Origin: Paragordius varius
Lineage: Eukaryota > Nematomorpha
Direction of reading: 5' to 3'
Length of the DNA stretch: 64,000 nt
Assembly (NCBI GenBank): GCA_964247055.1
Contig: OZ176050.1
Span: 4,526,001-4,590,000, forward strand
In this document: positions 12,701 to 25,000 of the stretch, one piece after another
Position numbering within the stretch: the first letter of the stretch is position 1
How the letters are laid out: every line of letters begins with the position of its first letter
Translations under genes and position numbers: made by a program
Notes under the pieces: model-generated
Told to the model about the DNA's origin: nothing
Database searches by the model: none
Seen by the model: only the letters and a program-made list of their open reading frames with translations

Positions 12701-15700
12701 CCAACATTTAGAACAATTCTTAATAGTATTAATCTATTTTTTTTGTTAAAAATGAATATTTTGAAATCAAAACCTAATTAGTAAATATATGTTTTTTTGC
12801 GCATATTTTAATATAAATTTTAAACCTTAATTTTTAAAAGAACTAGTGAGTATTTGGTAGGTTACCTATAATTTTAACAATTTTAATCGTATAGGTTATG
12901 TACTAAATTTCTGGATCAAAAATATGGATTTTTTTTATAAAAACTAGTATTTTATAATTCTTTGATATTCTTTGTAAACATCAGCAAGTTAATAATAAAA
13001 TTTATAATGAATTTTTGTTAGATACAAAAATTAACTTTTTTAAATTAAATTAAAATGCTATAAAAATAAAATATTTGTAAAATAAATATATCAATCAATA
13101 TTTAGGCATTAGATGAATTAACAATGTCCAAATGGTGTTGTGATCGTTGCATGAATCCAACTTTTTTCCGCCGATTACTTTATATGAATAATGAGGGCTT
13201 TCGAAACAAACATTTTAAACGTGGATCCAAACTAATAAAAAATAAAAAGTTGAGGATGGAATTAGGACCTTTGAGCGATGATACTCAAGTATTAATTTAT
13301 TATTATATCCATGAATATATTTTTTTGAAAAAATTTTTTGAGATATTTTAGAATTGTTGTAGGCTTACTTTGCATTTTTTTATCAATCATGGTACTCAAC
13401 ATGAATTAAATGCCATTTTAATATTTACTTGGACTGTAATATTCAAAAAAATTCTGGATTATATTAATATACTATTTTTAAAAAATGTATATATATGGAA
13501 TCTTAATTAAAAATGTGATGAGTATTCCAAAGAATTAATGCAGTTTGTGTCGATATTTTTATATGTGTATTTGCCTACTTTTATTTTACGCGACTTTATT
13601 TCTTTAATAATTTCATTTTTTTATTTCATACATTAATACATTAGAATGAACATAAGCCTCATTCTATAACATACCATGGTTCACGTATATTGCAAACTGC
13701 TTTAGATATTGGAAACAACCAAAACGATTCTCTATCAGCTAAGTAAAATTATTATCATTTAAAATATTTAACAGTTGTTGATGGATTCAAAAAGGAATTA
13801 TTTTATAATTCTTAAAAATGGCCCCTAAGTTTATATATACCAATAATTTGTATATTATTTCCATTTAATATTTTTCGTATATAGCCTTTTGCTAAAATTA
13901 TATTCCGTTTTTTATAGCTTTTGACATATTTTTTTTTAAATACTATTTTATAATCATTGGTTATAATATTGATATTATTTTTAGAACTAAGCTTACAGCA
14001 GACAAAACCTCGTTTAATACAACAGTTCAGTTGCGTAGCCTTATCAAAAAACTTATCTGGGATCCGTTTTGTCAGGAATTAGCTTCCGACAAAAATATTG
14101 GTAAAAAACCTTACAATGAACAAATCATATACCAATTATGCACGAGTGACAAAGGAAGCCATATTATAGATATATTATTTAAAACTTTCAACGGTAATAT
14201 AATTTTTGCATTTTTTCGCACAAAATAGCCAAATTAATTGATTTGTTAATTTTAATTTAATTTAGATAATAGCCAATTGCTATCAATGGACGAACAAATA
14301 TCATTTATAGAAAATTATATACAGGTATTTTCCATATTTTATTATTTGGATCATCAATGCATTAAGGTTTGAAACGATGGCTAAATTGGAAATCTGTTTT
14401 TACTTGAAAAATTGGTTCTAGTTTCAATTTTTTTTAATTTTGTTTTCAACACTGTTATGAAATTCAATCATTTTACATTTTATAAAGCTTAAAGCTAGTA
14501 TTTAACCCATTTTTCATCTAATTAATCAAGTCATATATGAAATGACATAATATTGATTAGTTGTCATACTGTTATTCAACTTAAAATATATATTTGTTTA
14601 TTTTATATTTACTATATTTATATAATCAATAATTAGGTATTGAATTTGGTTTATAAAAATACCGTTGTTATTGTCACATAAATATTTTAAAATTATTTAT
14701 TTACTCTTTAGCCCATATTATTACATGTGGCAGTTGATAAATACGGGTCTCGGATATTTGATCACATTTGGGATTTGTATGGAAAAGTTAAACAATCAAA
14801 TCCTTCAACAAATTTGCGTTTACAGCTAATTAATCCTTTGTTACCTCATTTGAGTGCAATGAGAAGTATAAATTATTAAATTACTTTATTTGAAAAATTA
14901 ATGTTAGATATATTCATTCTAAGTACAGGCTTTTATTGCTTTTAATTACTGTGACATTGAAACTTTTTGACCTTGTTTGTATTGCGGGTTAAATACGGGA
15001 AGCACATATTAATTAATCACGAAAACTTATTCTTCTTAAAATTTTATCATATTTATATCGGATAGGACAGTAAATTTTTTAAATCGGTAAAGTTTCCCCA
15101 TCTATTTGCTAATAATTCAAAAACTTTTTTTTTCATTTTTCCAAAGTGTAGACCGGCGAAAGATTTATAACGATTAAACATTTTAGATAATGATATATTT
15201 CAAAAAATATTTTATATAATATGTCTCTAATTTTGTATATATTGTTAAAAATATGCTAAATTTTTTGGCAAAAAAGGTCTTTTAGTTTTACCGTAATCCA
15301 ATGATAATTCATTTTAAGAAATTCGAAAACCTTGTTTTTTTAATGTACTACAAAAAGCAGTTGTGATTACTGTATTAACATAGGTTTGAACACCGTTTAA
15401 ATTTATTACAACGAATTTACAATTTTAGGGTTTATAGTAGTTTTTACAAAAATATATATTATTGTAACCAATTATCAATATATTCTGTAGAGTTAACAAT
15501 AAAATCCTTTATATCAAAATAATTTTGTGTATTATCACGAGTTTATGTCATGAAATTGAATCAACATTGACCAAAGTTTTTAAACAATGAATGTTTTTAC
15601 TAAAATCAACTGTACTGCCATTTATACCATATTTATATTTTTATTTTTTATCAAATTTTATAAACGTAGTAATACAACACAAATTATTTTATCTCATAAC

Positions 15701-15951
15701 TTATTTTAAGCGTAACAGTTTCAGTTTAGCCTGTTTTAACTTTTTTTTAAATATTTTAAAATTACTTATGAAATACCCATAACTCTGATTTTAAGTTTTG
15801 CATAAAATATTTTATTTTTGCTGTGTGCCAAACATTTAATGTTATTTGTGCCTTTGTAGATTCATTTTTTGGGAATTTACTATGTCAAAAATATGAATTG
15901 ACCAAAGTCAAAAATAATCCACAAGATTGGATCAGACGAATGCAAACTTAA
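9735..15951 (+). CDS. NOP9: NOP9-type Pumilio-repeat nucleolar protein
   Basis: Twelve exons: 9735-9864, 9886-10106, 10130-10409, 11401-11575, 12077-12374, 12561-12725, 13106-13288, 13645-13742, 13985-14193, 14266-14324, 14712-14865 and 15860-15951. All junction phases agree, giving 687 residues. PUF/HEAT-like repeats show as HWSHILQTL (~100), NASHIIITLL (~136), TYGSHITQIL (~288), HGSRILQTAL (~494), KGSHIIDILF (~570) and KYGSRIFDHIW (~615), with a C-terminal QDWIRRMQT. Their order, spacing and the length fit NOP9, which binds pre-18S rRNA and takes part in small-subunit assembly. Introns 1 and 2 are 21 and 23 nt. The ATG at 9735 is chosen as the first in frame; an upstream acceptor could add a few residues, so the N-terminus is uncertain. 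The family is clear from repeat pattern and architecture; a generic Pumilio protein is the main alternative. Confidence 0.85.
9865..9885 (+). other. Ultra-short intron (21 nt) in NOP9
   Basis: GTAATT at the start, TGTAG at the end, with an internal TTTAAT. It contains an in-frame stop if retained. Removal joins LNTSDILFK to NILNSLVDEI in phase 1. Confidence 0.88.
10107..10129 (+). other. Ultra-short intron (23 nt) in NOP9
   Basis: GTTAGT start, TTTACAG end, TTTTAAT inside. Removal fuses VPCEK to NIPLLTTLV in phase 0; retention brings a stop codon and a frameshift. Confidence 0.88.
11284..11305. repeat. AT dinucleotide microsatellite
   Basis: Perfect (AT)n run inside NOP9 intron 3. Similar runs occur near 47797-47812, 52349-52380 and 55857-55875. 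Confidence 0.9.
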
Positions 15952-15973
15952 TTACGGATTCTATGTAAATTTA

Positions 15974-15979
15974 AATAAA
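15974..15979 (+). terminator. Polyadenylation signal of NOP9
   Basis: AATAAA 22 bp beyond the NOP9 stop. The DAAM signal faces it 32 bp further on. Confidence 0.7.
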
Positions 15980-16011
15980 TATTCCTATTCATTTAATATT
16001 TACAGTAATTA

Positions 16012-16017
16012 TTTATT
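16012..16017 (-). terminator. Polyadenylation signal of DAAM
   Basis: AATAAA on the minus strand (TTTATT as printed), 66 bp past the DAAM stop. Cleavage 10-30 bp beyond would meet the NOP9 transcript end. Confidence 0.6.
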
Positions 16018-16082
16018 AAATGCTAAAATTGTACAGAATACTACATTTGTAACTAACATACATAAACAATTTATGTAATATA

Positions 16083-19000
16083 TTAACGTTTTTGTAATAC
16101 TGAAAGTAATTCCTCCATTTGCTTAAAACCGGGATGATCGGACTTTATGCCAGGAAAGTAATCATTCATTAATTTGTTAGATTTTTCGCGAATCTGCAAA
16201 AAATGTTTTTAAATTGATAGTAAATTATAATTTTTGAAAGTATGATATTTGTCTATTAATTAACGCTCATAATTAAATAAAAGTTTGTTTAAATGCCCTT
16301 ATTTTTTATAGTTAACAATATATGTCAATTTCAAATATAGAATTGGGAAAAGTATGAAATTGTTGAATGTTAATCAATATATTACTTTATTGCTATTCCT
16401 TATGTTGGGGTTGGCTGATTTCGATCTACCATTAGCCACCACTGTATGATTTTCTTTATTGATACAATTGATGGAGTTGGATGTTTCGGCATTTAATTTG
16501 TATATATCGAAGGCGGCCTCCTTTATAGCCGTAAAAAATTGGTCCAAAGCTTCAAAAATGTGAGATAACTTTGAATAGCAAAGCGTTTGGTGTTGATCAC
16601 CAATAGGTTTAACATTGACTTGCATATTAAGTCCCAACAATTTACATAAATGGTTCAACTGCAAAAGAAAAGTATGCGAAAGTTTTAATAGTAGAGTAAA
16701 TCCAACTAAGTTTTCTTTTTAAGAAATGTACAAAATTTGATAAAATTTACACTTTTAGGCCATTGATTTATATCGGCTTGTGTCTAATTTTACAACCAAA
16801 AAATATTTTGTTATATTAAAGCGAAAATATCGTATTACCTTTTCGTTTAAAGTTTCATATTGACTCACTACCGAATTGAATTGAGGGTAGGCCTTAATTA
16901 GAAAATTTTTCATGTTTTGTATGAATTTATCTCTTCGGTCTTGAAGCACGGGTTTTAGTGCAAATTGTTTGGTGTGGTAGTCGATTTCCTAAAAAAATAA
17001 TTTTTTTATTTTTAAAAAAAAATGTTTACAATTTGGAATAACAATATAAATTTAAACCTTTTCGATCTCTTTCAAAGAGAGTTTGATTTGACAGATGTCG
17101 GAATTCAAATCGGCTAAACTATTATATAAGATAATTATATATATATTATTATCAAATAAAAAAAATTAATATGCTTTTCACTTTAGTTTTTATTTAAATA
17201 TATTATATGATCTACTTGTGTTTTGCGGCTTGGCGTAAGGATTGGAAATTTTCATCAAATAATTTAGCAACTTTCCTTGGATCATGCATTTCCAGAGGTT
17301 TTTCTTTATTGCCTTCTCCCTTCATTTCGCTTGTGGTCATCAATAGCCCAGGTAAAATTTTATTTAGAATACTGACCACATAATGTAACATGTTTAGCGA
17401 TGGGTTAAGATTGGATTTAACTTCCGTCAATCGGTTTAAGCTTTCCAATGTGAAGGCCCAAATATTTTTGCGATATCCTCGATTCATATAGTTTCCAAGA
17501 GCTAGTATTAATTCCAAAGTTATGCGTAAAAGTCCGTTTGATTTATTAATCATTCCAACACAATTTTTGCTAACACTGAGAGATTGATTTATGTCATGCA
17601 CGGCCTGATTATAATCTATATAATAAAATATAAAATCGATTTTTCACTGAGATGCTAACTGAAGTTAAAACTATCTCTTAATTTTGAGTCGCTTTTAAAC
17701 TATTTTTAATACATTTAATGGTTTACACATATCTGATAAACAAACCGTATATGGTAATTTTTGTTTATAAAATCATTAGATTTTAAATAGCTTATTGCTT
17801 TTAAAAATAATATTTTTTATTGTAACAACAATACCTTTTATGATGAGATCAATATCCTGTATTTTTTCGGCAAATTTTTTTTGAAATACAATATGTTTGA
17901 GTTTTTGTTCATAGCGATATATTTTGGAGGTATGAAGGAAAAATCTATCTGCTAGCCCAATAACGGAATCTTTGCCATGTTGGTTAAGCAGTTGCATTTC
18001 CTCCGTCGTTGGAACATATTTTAATAGCTATAGATAACATATATATAGTTATATATATATATTATTTGTATTATGTTAATTTTTAAACCCATGTTAACAG
18101 AATATTTATACTGATGCCAAGCTCTGTACAGCTACTATCATAAAGGAAAACATAATTTATTGTAGATTATAGTGACCAGATAGGCTGTTTTTCGCAGTAC
18201 AGTACTGGGTTTTCAGAAAAAAACTGCGCCTGTACTGCGCCCACTTTTGTACTGCATTTTGAAATAAAAAAATTAATCTTTAAATATACATTATTTACCT
18301 TTTATTTATTCAAAAAAAATATTTTAGAATTTAATATAATACCCTCTGTAAAAATAACCTCATAATTTGTAAAGAAATGCATTTTGAGGTACAAAACTAA
18401 TATTGGCCTATTTTTAGTTGGTTAATAAATAATTATCTGCTTGAATTATACATAAAACATATGATTACAGCCTTTTGCGCAGTAACTATAAATCTCGGAC
18501 TCTGCACCGTAAGATTCAGGCTAATGGCTCTTTCACTTAGGGCTTCGTTTAAAATTAACAAAATAATTTATGATATTTTTATATTTGTTTGATAGTTTAG
18601 AGAGTTTATCTTTTGTTATAATTATTAAACGGAAAATCATATAGAAAAAATTAAAATTTATTATATATGGCAGATGATTTCGAAATAATCTGTTTTCGTA
18701 AAAAATAAAGAGTACGATATCCATATTCATTAGGTGGGAGGTTTCTTAATTTTTTTCCTAAACATTAATTTTTATTTTTTTATACAGTTTTTAGAGTCTA
18801 TTTTTTCCTTTTTAAAAGGGGAAGGACTAAAATTGTATCCGGACTTGTGAAGGCTTTAACACTTGACAGCCCAGGGCTGACAGTGATGATGGAAAAATTT
18901 CGCAGTTTCGAGGTTCGAACTCTGTCATACAGTGTAAGAGTCCGGCGCCCTACCTACTATACCATCACGCCTCTAAACATTAATTTATATTAGTTATCTT

Positions 19001-22000
19001 ATTTTTAGCATAAATAAATTTAAGATATTTTGTTGAAGCGTACTTCAAACTGTTTTGAAGCATGATGGAAACTGTATAACGCTTTGAGATATAATAAAAT
19101 TCTTTTTCCAAATACGATGATGTTGTACATTCAGAGTTAAATGTTTGCTTGCAAATTTTGGTGCATTTTTGTGAAAAAACATTTCTATTTAACATAATTT
19201 TGAAAATGAACGATTATTTTAATCAAAATCCGAGTGAGAAATTAGCATCATCGAATTATATATATATATATAACATCTCGACCGTTTATATCGTTTCCAT
19301 CATGCTCAAAATAGTATGAAAGGGAATTTTACGTTTATTTTAAGAGAACGGTTCATTTTAAAAGAGCCAAAAAATTTGGGACTTTTAGAGCCACTTCTAA
19401 AAATTTAAAATTTTTAAAATATTGTTTTGCTTTTTATATGGAGTTTATGTTATATTTTAGTGATATTTTTTAAAATTAAACATTTAGCATTCACCAAAAC
19501 ATATATTTGAAAAAATGCGCCTTTATTGCAATATATACAGAGCACTTACTGTAAATAACTTTCTTTAATAACTCGTAAAGGTTTAAACCAAAAGCACCAT
19601 GATAATCCTGATAATATCCTATCAGAATATATATATTTCATCAGGATATTTTTTGTGGAATATTCCACGATGGTGTAAAAACAAGGCAAAGTATGTTTTA
19701 ATTTTGTACTGCGTTCAAGTTAAAAATATCTGGTCACATTATTGTAGATCAACTTTTAAATAAAAATATGTATTACTTGTTCACACATGTCTTTGTCAAG
19801 ATTATTTCCAGTATCCATATCTAAAACATCCAAAGCTATTTGCTCTGGACTTCTTTTAAATTTGGACAAAAGTATGGTGCAATTTTGGGCACGCCTTGCA
19901 TCAATAATTGATCCACAATTCCCACTTCCATGCAAATTTGCATTGTTATTATGACAAGAATGTGTTTGTGGAAACTTGCTATGATTTTGAGAGTCTTCTA
20001 TATCATTCTATCCATAAATATAATAATTGTAAATGGTAAAAATTTGGATTGGTAACTTATCGGTATTATGATACTTTTTGGCGAAAAACATTATAAGAAA
20101 TCTTTGGGCTAATAAATTCCCCGATTTCAGAATGGTTAAAAGGGAGGGGACACCAGATTTAATACTACAAACAGAAGAAATGTAAAAAATAGTTTTATTT
20201 TCATTAAAAATATAGTATGACAAGCGTTTATCTCGCACTAAAAAACTTCGCGCGGATAAATTGACTGTATGTGTGTGATATACCTGGTGAGTTGGTGATT
20301 TTTGGTATGCAGAGAAGAGGGTCTCGAATTCCTCCAAATCGATTAATTGATATATCTACCAATAATAGGTTATAATTATTATAGTATGTGATATATTAAA
20401 TTAAAATAATTGAAACTCCTTTATTATATAAATTATTTGATCGTTTTATAGATGCTTTCTCAGTGACTGTTACTTTAAAATAACCAGTTTAATTATATTG
20501 AACATATGGGTTATCTATGGCAGGTAGCTCTTTATGCTGTAAAAAGGTACCTCTTAAAAATTTATGCAAAAATATTATTTGTATTGCTGGCCATTAATTC
20601 CGCCATATTATGGAAAATCTTATAGTCATATAATTAAAATAATGTATTATTTGATCACCCAATTACTAAAATATTTTCAAAATCTTATAATTATTCAATT
20701 AGTTAAAATTTTTTTATTTAAGGGTTTGTTATTTTGCATCTATTGACTGGTTAGGATCTTAAATAATCTTTGCGCTTTCAAATTTCATTGATAATCACTG
20801 GCCTGAGACGCTCTAACATTTTTCATATTAAGGCATGTTTAAATTTCGTACACATATTAATAACCACTTTATATAAATATACATTGCTAATTTTTGACTT
20901 TAAAATATAATTTCTTACAGTCTTTGGTTATTGATATTGAAGGGAGAAAATATTTTATATTTTAAATTATACAGAACAAAATTATTATATAAAATCAGAT
21001 TAAATATTGTTAATTTATATTGTATCTTCTCACGTGGTAAAAATATGGTTTAATTTAAGGTTATTGTTATAATCAGGTACACAGTCATAAAAAATTCAAA
21101 ATGATTCAACTCTGTTTATAGCCATATCTCATCATTAGCTTTATTAGTAGAAATATTACTCGATTTTCATTAAAGCTCTTCCAAATCGATGTATCAAAAT
21201 TTTGGCTACGCTCCAAAATATCCCAATTAAAGGCTTTCAATGGTATAGAAGGGTTTATAATAGATTTCATAGTTTTGTTGAACATAGAGCCTGTATAATT
21301 CCATATAAATGAAACAAATATTTTTGCAGCATAAATTGATAAGGAAATAAGTGTATTGCAATCGATTAGGAAAAGCAACCGACTTATTAATAATTGTTGT
21401 TTAATCTATTGCAATTAAAGATTTATAGGGAATTATTTTTAATTAAATAAAATGTCTTTAATAGCAGCAAAAACTAAATTACATATGAAAAGGTAATTTT
21501 AAAAAAATAGAGTTATTAACTTTTTATCTAAACACCAGATTCTCAGTCTTAAAGATCTACATTATCTTTTTGCCCGGATACCAAAATATGGAAAAGGGGC
21601 TTTTTATTATCATATATTTAAGTTAAACTCAATGAAGCTCCCATATTTGTAAAAAATTTTGACTAAAAAGAGTTGCTCTATTTGACGATGGTTATAGCGA
21701 AAAAAATTGAGCGCAAACATCTAATTTATAATTATTTTACAATACTTATATAGTTACAATTACATTTCATTCAATGTACTTGGATAAATAGAATTTTTAT
21801 CAAATTTTGAAATTATGTATGCAGGGCTAAAATTGTCGAATCAAAAACTAAAAATCAATTGCGAAAAATTGTTATCATATTGACAAACATGATTAGCTTT
21901 CAATTTGCCAAACCCTAAAAACGTTTAGTATTTATTCGGTGTTAATTTTATTACAAATATCAATAAATATGCAACTCCACGCTTATTGATTTATATTTAT

Positions 22001-25000
22001 AAAATAATCAGCTGCTTAGCCTATTTTTGTTTGCATTATGGCCTTTATTATTTTTTCACATTTTTAAGAATCAGATAGACATGTCTCTCCAAAGCTACAA
22101 ACTGGACTTCAAAATTTTATACATTATGAATAATCTTACAATTTATTTACCTGGTAATGGTGGAGCATTGGGAGCTTGGGGTTTTGCTATTCCTTTTTTT
22201 GCCTGTATTTGTTCTCCAGACTCGGTTGGTTTAGTTGTTATTGTTGAGGTTATGTGATTGCCATTTAAGTGAGATCCAACTGTTGTTTTTTGTTGGCACA
22301 TAACTAGATTTCCTTCACTCGTTCCCGATAAAGGTTGTATGACTGCAGTAAGTACAGGTGGTTTTGGGGCTGCTGTTTTAGGGTTTTCTATTTTACGGTT
22401 CGCTTCAACCTCCATTCTTTTATCGTAGGATTTGTTAGCGAAATCACTTGCGAATTTTTTCAACTCATTCTGAGTATGGTAATATGAATAGATATAAAGT
22501 GTTTATATGATAATAATATTATAATATAATAAATATAAAATAATATACCAATTCATGAGACATATGACGGTGGCTATTCAGCAGTTTTTCTACTTCTTCG
22601 CGATAATTATTTATTTCTAGTTTTTGCGATTCAGCCAAACATTTCAACTTTTCATTTTGATTGGCTACTTCTCTAAAAAATAGTACCAGTCTATATACTT
22701 TATGTTTCGGAGTAAAGAATGGTTAATTTTCATTTTAGGCACTGGATATGGTGTTATAAAATTTTGTATTTGTCGATTTAACTAATAAATATATATAATT
22801 ATTATTTAAATGTTTATCGTTATCGAGGATTGATTTTGTGCATTACTACAATGTGGCTGTAAATAAAGTTAAACTAACTTTCAGTTTGTAAAACTAACTC
22901 TGGAATTAAGAACTTTTTTAAATATATTAAAAGTTTAATCTTTTTTCTCAATTGTTAAAATTGTGCTTACGGCAAGCATAGAAGACTATATTTATTTATA
23001 TATTTTTAAATTTAAAATTGCCGCCGTCAGAAATTTAAATTTTGTGATGATAAAACAAATATATATTTGAGTGGTTAAAAAGGTTAAGGAATCGAATTAT
23101 TGATTTTTTACAGAAAATGTTACATAAAAATTGGTGTTAATATTGTATAGTATGGTATAAAATTATCATTTCTTAATATATTTACTATTATTAAATAAAG
23201 CCAACTTACTTTATCATTTGGTTTAAATTAGGAATAGCATTTTTCCCCAAATCTTGGGCTAGGTTCCCGGCCGAAAATTGCTGACTTATGATATCCAAGT
23301 TTTTCCATGCCGTATGATTAATTTTGGCATCTGGTTGTTCTAATATCCAAAAAAAGTTTCATAACTAATTGATATACATATTGTCTCAGAGGGTAATTGA
23401 ATATAATTGAAACAGTGATAAATGTGAAACCCTAGATCGTCTGCTCAGGGCTGACAGTGATACAAATTACATAAAAAATATTTTTTTGCATAAAATGTAG
23501 GTTATTTCCAAGCTTAGGGTAAAATCAAGGGACATAAATCATTTACAAAATTTTTTGACGTTTGCTCAAACTAGATTATGATTACCAGGTATCATGGGCA
23601 TAAATCTAAAGTAAAGGAAGATTTAAAATATATAGCCTTTAATTTTTGGGTGATTTTTAACAATTTTAAAACTTGGAGTGAAAAGACACCAATTAAATAA
23701 TGTAAAGATGGATCATAGAATTTTATTTGCCACATTTATTGAATAAAATAATTAGCGGATTATTATGTGTATAGAAATAAAGTATACTTGTCAGCAGAAT
23801 GAGATGATATAACATAGATTTGAAATGTTTAGAGGTTTCTGACGAGCTCTGGACCATGAGTGATAAGGTGTTATACATTTCATCCATGTTGGAAATGGGA
23901 GGCTTCAGAGATAAAAAGAATTATTTTTTTTCATTCCTAAATTTAATCTATAAACAATGATGTTGTTGAAAATTTTTTTTATCATTATCTATAATAGCAT
24001 AATAATGAAAAAGATAAAATTATCAGAATTAGTTTTTGTAATCAGCGATAAAAAATGAAAATTAATAATATTTTTTTATCGAGACATATAAATAAGGAAA
24101 TGTAATAAATCCATCATATTTTGTGCTCATATTATTTTTATGTAATTATTTATATAAACATAATAATTGACAAAATAACTCTCTCAAAAGGTAAAAATGA
24201 AATCGAAATATTAAGAAGTAACAATAAAAACGAATTATTTTAAGGTCAAGTCGATTTTTATAATACTTTTTTATTTATCACTTTCACATTAAAATCTCAT
24301 ACAATATAATAATTGTAGTATAAAAAAATGGCACGCACGCTAAATACAAGATCTTAATTTTAAAAGTTTTATCCATACAATGAGTTTAAATCATTGAAAC
24401 ATTTTACTTAGTCGTCGCTCATTTCAAATTATTTTTTACTTGGGAAGGCAAATCCTGCATTACTAGATTTAGATCAAATTGATAAAGTTGGTTGAAAAAA
24501 TCCAAGTGTCTAAAACAATAGATATATATAAATTTTAAGTATACTTAAGAAAACATTTTTTGGTAAGCTGTATATAAAATAGTAAAACCTTGAAATGACA
24601 TCATCCTGTGGAAGATGAGAAATGAGATTAAAAACCTGATTTAAACCAGCATCCAACAAATCCTTCCTTACGTGCATGCGGTAAATCAGGGAAATCTTAA
24701 AATATGCATAAATTTAAAAATCAATATATTCAAACTAAACGTTGACCGTTTCAAAAAATATTTCAGCCATTCTTGAATTCATAGTTATATTGTCTACAAA
24801 AACAGGAGTAAAAAAATCTTATCTAAATGTGATCTCAGGATATATGTAAAAATTAAGGGGATATTGACAAGAAATGATTTAGTTTTATCCATGTTATAAA
24901 AAATGGGTTTTTTCCTATGATATAAAAAATGTCTTAACTTATAACTTTGTAAAAAAATTAGATATAAACAATGATATGCCAAATTTTTATTTTAAAATAT

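Noticed and set aside
18900-18975. tRNA gene on the minus strand
   Set aside because: A- and B-boxes are present, but the acceptor stem and anticodon arm do not pair and a SINE body follows that recurs at 7.1 kb.
24741-24793. Possible extra DAAM exon reading MNSRMAEIFFETVN
   Set aside because: Its entry phase does not match the previous exon. Joining 26107 directly to 24695 gives SAEE-ISLIYRMHVRK, which matches the expected formin FH3 sequence.
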